Below, in pieces: positions 57,941 to 64,000 of a DNA stretch of 64,000 nucleotides. Both the position numbers and the translations under genes were made by a program. The notes below the pieces were generated by a model. The model was given only the letters and a program-made list of their open reading frames with translations. It did not search any database and was not told the DNA's origin. Source of the stretch: Balanoglossus misakiensis. Its lineage: Eukaryota; Hemichordata. The stretch lies in NCBI GenBank assembly GCA_040954595.2, contig CM082589.2, positions 5,518,001 to 5,582,000 of the forward strand, given 5' to 3'. Within the stretch, counting starts at the first letter, position 1. Each line of letters starts with the position of its first letter.

Positions 57941-60900
57941 AATTCATTTTGACAAGTACTTCTTCTTTATAAAGTTGACAACTCATAATCCTTTCATGTA
58001 GCAGCCTTCGAAGTATCATGACCCACTTTCATTGACCGAGTAATCTCAAATCAGAACTGTCACCTAACGTGAAGGATTAACTTTATTATCTTTTCATAAT
58101 TCACTTCTCCATTTTGTCACTTACACAGAAAAAATCTTTGTTTCAGATCTTGTACTTTTTATTGTCAAATGACATCAAGGTCTTGTTGTAAATTATGTTT
58201 CCTGACAACAAGTGTTTCGTCCATGAACTCTGTGCAGCACAGTATGCCACTCAGCAATACAGATCTCGAACATCACTCTGCAGCACAGTAGCAACCCCAC
58301 TGAATTTATTTGCAGTCTAAGGGCCACATGCCAGAGGTACAGATAAAATGGTGGCATGTACACACATTTGTCAAGAAGAGGCAATCCTACATTTCAGGCA
58401 AAGTTCCGGTAGCTAAACAGATCTGCCACCAACTCAGAACACACAAATATACAAGTGTTCATCAACACCTAAAACATACCTTGGAATCGCATAAACACAA
58501 TTATCGCAAGAATCTGACCTTACACAGTGAGCAAGTTGATACTATCGTGCAAACATATCACCCTACAATTACAACCCCAGCGTCCGGGAACCTTGAAGTT
58601 GAACTTAAAACAGCTATCCCAGGATTAACATTCCCCCCGGAAGGTTTGGCATTCCCATCTGCTTTCGCTTAAACTCCGTCGTGGCAAGTCTGCTTCAAAG
58701 AGATTGAGTTTACATCGGAATTTCAACCCAGTGTCCTAGTTTTCCACTGAGGGGGGGTTCATTGTCAGGATCGTGAAATACAGTCAGTCGTCACAGTGGT
58801 CACTTGTAAACACAAACTTTTATCACCCAAACCCAACAGAAAATAGCACATACATGTAAAGCACAAGGCTGAAACATTTCCAGAAACAAAAAGATGATAT
58901 TATGGACATATACTTTATTTCTCACAGATGACCTACTGACACCGATTTTCCTAGAATCGCTGGACGTTAGACTTCGCCTGGACAAGTGGACGGTTTACGA
59001 TTTTGTATGAATTACTGCCAGAAGGTTATTTCCGATAAAAACCACAGAAGAAATGTGCCGGTTGATATATATGAAGGCATGGCAAAGTGTTGCCCTATTT
59101 TATGGTTTGTTATGTTTGGGTGGTTCCAAGATGTCAAATTCATTCTTGGTGATAAGTTTTATAAGAAACACCAGCTGGAGTGCGATGAAGCGTTGACAGC
59201 ATTCCAGGAGTATCCGTCCCCCCCCCCTCTCTCTCTCTCTCTCCACCCATCCTGACCCACATTAGAAATGACTTGCTATTACTCAAAAATCAACATCTAT
59301 TTTCCACATGTCCCAATTTTGAACATTAGAGGAAAGAAAACTGTCAGCTAAACCTGGTATCTGCTGGATTCCCATCACAGAATGTGGTCACGTTTTGATC
59401 GCATGCAAGATTACATCAATTTCATACAGAGCAGTATTGTAAGACTGAAGAGGACTTCTTTCTTCCATCTTTCATCCACTAGGTTGACCCAATTATGGAT
59501 CGGCCAAATGCAAATCACTTGAGGATTACATGATCGTGGAGTTCACAAGCATTCACGACTAGAAAACAACAGGCAGAATTCAGTATGTGCAGGCCTTGGT
59601 ACAGGCCCTACAGGGGCGAACTTTTGTAAGGTTCGACTAGTTTTCATGGGAGTGTCCCACCGGCACCTGTTCTTCCTCACAGACCTTGACACCTACTTTC
59701 TGCGGGGCTGGGTCGACCTGGTTTTGAGCGGCCAGTAGGTCGCATACTTTTGACGTTGTTTTAAGAGACCACTGTATCTACTGGCTGAAGTGCTGAGGAA
59801 TTCTCGCCCACCACCATAGACACGGACACACAAGGATGAAAAAAGTTATGCTAGGTGTGGTCGGGTGCGAGAGACATGGAATGGCGCGGAGGCACTGCCG
59901 TTAAACTTGCAATAATCAAGTGCAGCTGATAGCGTTGCCGTGGTTTACGAGGGTCATTACTTTCTTTTTATCGCCCTGCAGTAACGGCGATTGCGAGGGA
60001 GGAGGGGGGGGGGGGTTGATAATGAACTGATGTAGTGTTCTGCGCGTGGAGGCATCCAAATCTGGCATCTATCCTTCGTATCCGTAAAAACTCTGTGATA
60101 TACAAAACAGACGCCAGAAAAATGTGAATTTTCCAAAGCTGTGATACCAGGGAATAAAATGCTTGTACACATTTATTCCACAATAGATGTGTTTTCACAA
60201 GTTAATATCTTGGTATGCTTTCCTTAACCGGCAAAGATTGACTCAGTATCAAGTCTGAAGCAACCCAAATCTGAGCATTTCAGCAGACAATGAAACGTAA
60301 AAGACAAACAAACAAATTGTAAATGAAGCAGGAAAATACTGATGTGTGATTGGTTGGAAGTTCTATCACATGGCAATTTGCATAATGACAGGTGACCAGC
60401 CCATGAACAAATCAAATCAACTGTCCATCTATGCAGGCAGATAAAAAAAAAACTTGATAACTATAGGTACACAGATATCAATGGCAGCTTGTTCAATGGC
60501 TACACTTCAAACCAAATATAAGACCATCTGCACGTTGAAAACCCATTAACAGACCCATTTTATTCCAGAAGTCAACCCGCTGACTACAGTTGGAATGATT
60601 TACGCAATCTTCTTCCTTAATTCCCGTCATGATCTACAAGAGTGGTGAAAAACTGATCTAGAACACGCAATTAAGTCCACTGTGCAAAATCCTCTCATGA
60701 TTGCCACACAATTTACATGTACTATCTTGCATGCATGTGTACTGTACTTAACTTGACATGTTCACACTCTCCATTTTCCCCTTTCAATGCAAGGTGCCTA
60801 TCTACTTATTGATTTTATTATCAATATTGATGTCTATATTACAAGGTTATAAACCTGCGCCCGAAATGTCATTACTGTATCAATTCAGCGTTTTTACAAG

Positions 60901-63681
60901 AGCCTTGAGAGAAATCGTGTTCAGCCAACATATACACATCGCAGCGGTAATCAAATTTCAAAATCGTGTTCCGAGCGATCAACAGTTCTGTGACAACTGC
61001 ACAGAGGCAGAGAGTCACCACAGTAGCTGAAGTAGGCATAGTAGAGAATTATCTCCAGAATTCGTGGCAAGCGATATTCTGATCCACTTGAGAAGCCACA
61101 GACAGTAAACATGTTTCGTGGCATCCTAAACAGGCTGTCAAAAACGCTATCTCCAAGAGACGCACAAAACATGGGCTGGGCCCGTTCTCTAAATACACCC
61201 AGGTCTAATTGCCGAGATCCGACACTGGGTCAAAGTTCACATTCCAAAGATTACCCACAAACCAATATTATTCCTATTATTCGGGCGATGGCTGTCAGCG
61301 GCCATTGTTTACGATGGAAAGTGCACGGCATCTGCATTATTTACACTTTCTGCAATCTCTCCAGCATGCCAATCGCACACACGTACGTCTCAATAGCTCT
61401 TATCAGCTCTGGGAGTGACCGGTCAAAATAATTCATAAAGGAATTTTGAAAATTTGATAAGGTTTGCAGGAAAAACAACCAGATAGAAGAAAAAACTGAA
61501 ACACACTGACAGGTGGAGCGTCCGAGTGAGATGAAGATATTCTTGCAACTGTTAATCCTCAGACACCTATAGCCATGAGACACACCCGTTTTGAAAAATC
61601 TGTTACAATCCTAGCATAGCGTACTGAGATCACCATTTCCCCTTTGAAATGATTCTCAAACTGCATAACACTTGATGTTCGATCTGGTGAAAACGTATCC
61701 TGGAGAGCCTACAGTTCACACTGTTTCATCCAGACAGGGCCGGGGTGGGGTGGGGGGAATTCATCCCTGTTGACATGTTAGGACCCCTGGTAATTTGTCA
61801 GCGGGGGACCAGTGCCCCTTGAAATTGTACAGAAATGAATCTGACTAAACTTGGGAAGACAGTGGCTCAATAGTAACACCACACATATGGCAAGCCATCC
61901 ATGGGGAGGCTAAATATCAGAGAGTGTATTACATGTGAACAGCACGGGCCCAGATAAAAATCAAATCCATTTTATGACTCCGTGGGATGCGTTACAAGGA
62001 CAGGTCACCACAAGGTCACGGTACCATAGAGCAGGCTCCATCCGCCTTGCCAGCAATTCCTCCATACATCATGCAGGATACTCTACAGACAAATAGCTAA
62101 CATGCAAAGACCTTGAGATGCCGTCATAGACAACATACTTTGAAACAAGGCCAACTAATTTTTTTATTTTGTTTTACATCTTATAGTCTGCAAAACTTTT
62201 GGGAGAATTTAAGAAAACACAAAGGGAAATTTTTTTTTCAATGTCTGTTTGCAGCACCATGCAATTCTGAGAAGAATAAAAAACAGTACCATACGATCTT
62301 TGAATCACTGGCAGAGAAACCATGTCTTTACAAGATTTATCCTCCCTTGTCAGACGTTTATTGAATGGATTATAGATTAGAAAGAATATGCCCGCTAGCC
62401 AATATTGCAGAGCATGATATGTTAAAACTAATATTCGACGAATAATGATGAGGTTTCCATATGCTCAGCTGTAACACAGTAACACTTTTAACCTCATCAC
62501 CCCATGGTTCCTTACAGAATGCATTCTTCCGACTGATTTGTATGGCTACCATAGGACATACCACTGCGCTACAGGGGTGAAAAGTTGAGAGCAATGATTA
62601 TTACGACAGAAGTAATTTCTTTCGTTGAAATAAGTCTTTCAATCACTTTTGGGGGTTCAAGAAATGGCCATCAATTTTCAATCATTTGGGAAAATCAACA
62701 ATTTGGTAAACTAATTTACAATACATGAACTCTTGGCCAGTGATGCGGATACAGGCACGTAGCTGATGACAAGGCTCGACTTTCAGACTGGTACTAGAGG
62801 CAGGTATCGGTGGTAATAATGGTTCTGTGTACAATCTCATGATCCTTCAGTTCTCCACAGTGCCACCAGCAAGAAAAATGCACCTATCACCCCCACAGGT
62901 GATGTCCATGACTGAACATTCAATATATTATGAGATTTGCGTTGCCTTGTTACAAACAGACATCACTAGACTCACTCGCTCTCACATCGTCGCTGCTGGT
63001 GAGACGTGCAAAAGTTCACGGATGGATTCTGTTTTTCTCTCTCCGCAAATCAAACCCCAGGGAAATCATTTTCAATTAAGTGGTTTCCATCACAAATATG
63101 GTAAACTTTTCTTCATCCCCCACACTGTTTGTACATAGTGATTTTGGATCAAGTTCAAGGCAATGAGTTACGCAGTGTGAAATGCATTTCAAAGTTGTTT
63201 TGCATAATCAGTAAAATACTATTACTGGGTAGATGTATTAACTATTATGTTATAACACGTACTGCTTTGTGTGTGCATTGCATCAAAACTAATACCCTGG
63301 ATCAGCAGACATGATCTGGTATAATTGCTTACATGTTTATCAGCTCAAACAGCTGCCCTGTTGTCAGCAGGGTGGGGCTGGACCAAATTACAAGAATGGG
63401 GGGGGGAGATGAAACATTTAAACGATTCTTGACAACTGCCTGGTTCGACTTTACAGCAAACAGTTCAAGGAAACTGTTGAATACAGACAGCGTAATTTAT
63501 GCATGGTCAGGATATTGGATTCGAGGTGCCGGAGGCTACAGTCAATCATACCATCTTCTTTTATTTGCCACGGTGCAATTCTCCCATCACCGGTACTCAG
63601 GCAAGCGGATGTAAGACGAGTGCAATGAACAGGTTGACAACTGCTGCGTAAAGGTCGCTGTGTGAAGGCTTTATCCTTGTT

Positions 63682-63686
63682 TCTTC

Positions 63687-63722
<36 letters not shown>

Positions 63723-63733
63723 GTCATCATCAA

Positions 63734-63825
<92 letters not shown>

Positions 63826-63841
63826 CCACCACCACCATCAC

Positions 63842-63894
<53 letters not shown>

Positions 63895-63913
63895 CCACCA
63901 CCACCACCACCAC
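63682..63913. repeat. (ATC)n microsatellite with ACC interruptions
   Basis: About 230 bp of ATC with short ACC blocks. It produces polyhistidine and polymethionine frames that are not genes. Confidence 0.97.
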
Positions 63914-64000
63914 TATCTCACTAGCTGTCTAACTCTTAGATGACACAATCCTTGCTGGCAAATGCAATTAACCAACTAGATGTCAGCATGTTGCGTATGA

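Larger units (their letters stand above)
56904..64000. other. Right-hand flank without confident coding genes
   Basis: The ARFRP1 promoter and untranslated first exon should lie near the left end; a CpG-containing patch around 57480-57540 is a candidate but no donor was pinned down. Open frames at 58310-58672, 58986-59255 and 61111-61431 have no recognisable domain or splice context. Simple repeats are listed separately. Confidence 0.5.

Noticed and set aside
58310-58672. 120-codon plus-strand open frame
   Set aside because: No recognisable family, no splice or promoter context, composition like the surrounding non-coding DNA.
63662-63943. Polyhistidine open frame
   Set aside because: Pure translation of an (ATC)n microsatellite.

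Overview
The window is animal nuclear DNA. Genes are split by short, phase-consistent GT-AG introns, the composition is AT-rich, and there is much simple-sequence, satellite and MITE-like DNA. The families present (ZU5-UPA-death protein, an expanded SLC17A9-like transporter group, ARFRP1) and the intron sizes suggest an invertebrate, probably a marine deuterostome (hemichordate, echinoderm or cephalochordate). The phylum cannot be fixed from sequence alone. All gene models below were built by hand from splice signals, reading phase and comparison between paralogues.

Layout. (1) 1-1500: a tandem array of about 250-bp units. Each unit carries a possible 6-nt microexon (AG, six bases, GTAAGT). 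(2) 1740-5654, plus strand: 3' part of a gene for a protein with two ZU5-UPA modules and a C-terminal death domain. The microexon array lies in the intron just upstream of its first visible exon. (3) 5655-15000: gene-poor, with MITEs, a 600-bp foldback element, duplications and microsatellites. (4) 15822-35342: four nine-exon SLC17A9-like (vesicular nucleotide transporter family) genes, here called A to D, in two head-to-head pairs (A minus/B plus, C minus/D plus). A carries two competing copies of exon 4. D has a 2-nt deletion in exon 8. A two-exon fragment, E, follows at 35525-35955. (5) 36000-44800: no confident gene. The region is dense in tandem repeats, including an 88-bp satellite whose monomer also occurs in the loop of the foldback element 30 kb away, and a roughly 3-kb duplicated block. 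(6) 45973-56900, minus strand: complete ARFRP1, seven coding exons, with an 8.8-kb intron after the P-loop exon. (7) 57000-64000: no confident gene; microsatellites.

No operon-like cooperation is expected. The SLC17A9-like genes probably load nucleotides or organic anions into secretory vesicles or lysosomes. ARFRP1 is a Golgi small GTPase. The death-domain protein is probably an adaptor in signalling or cell death. From memory, SLC17A9 and ARFRP1 both lie on human 20q13.33, so their proximity here may be old linkage.
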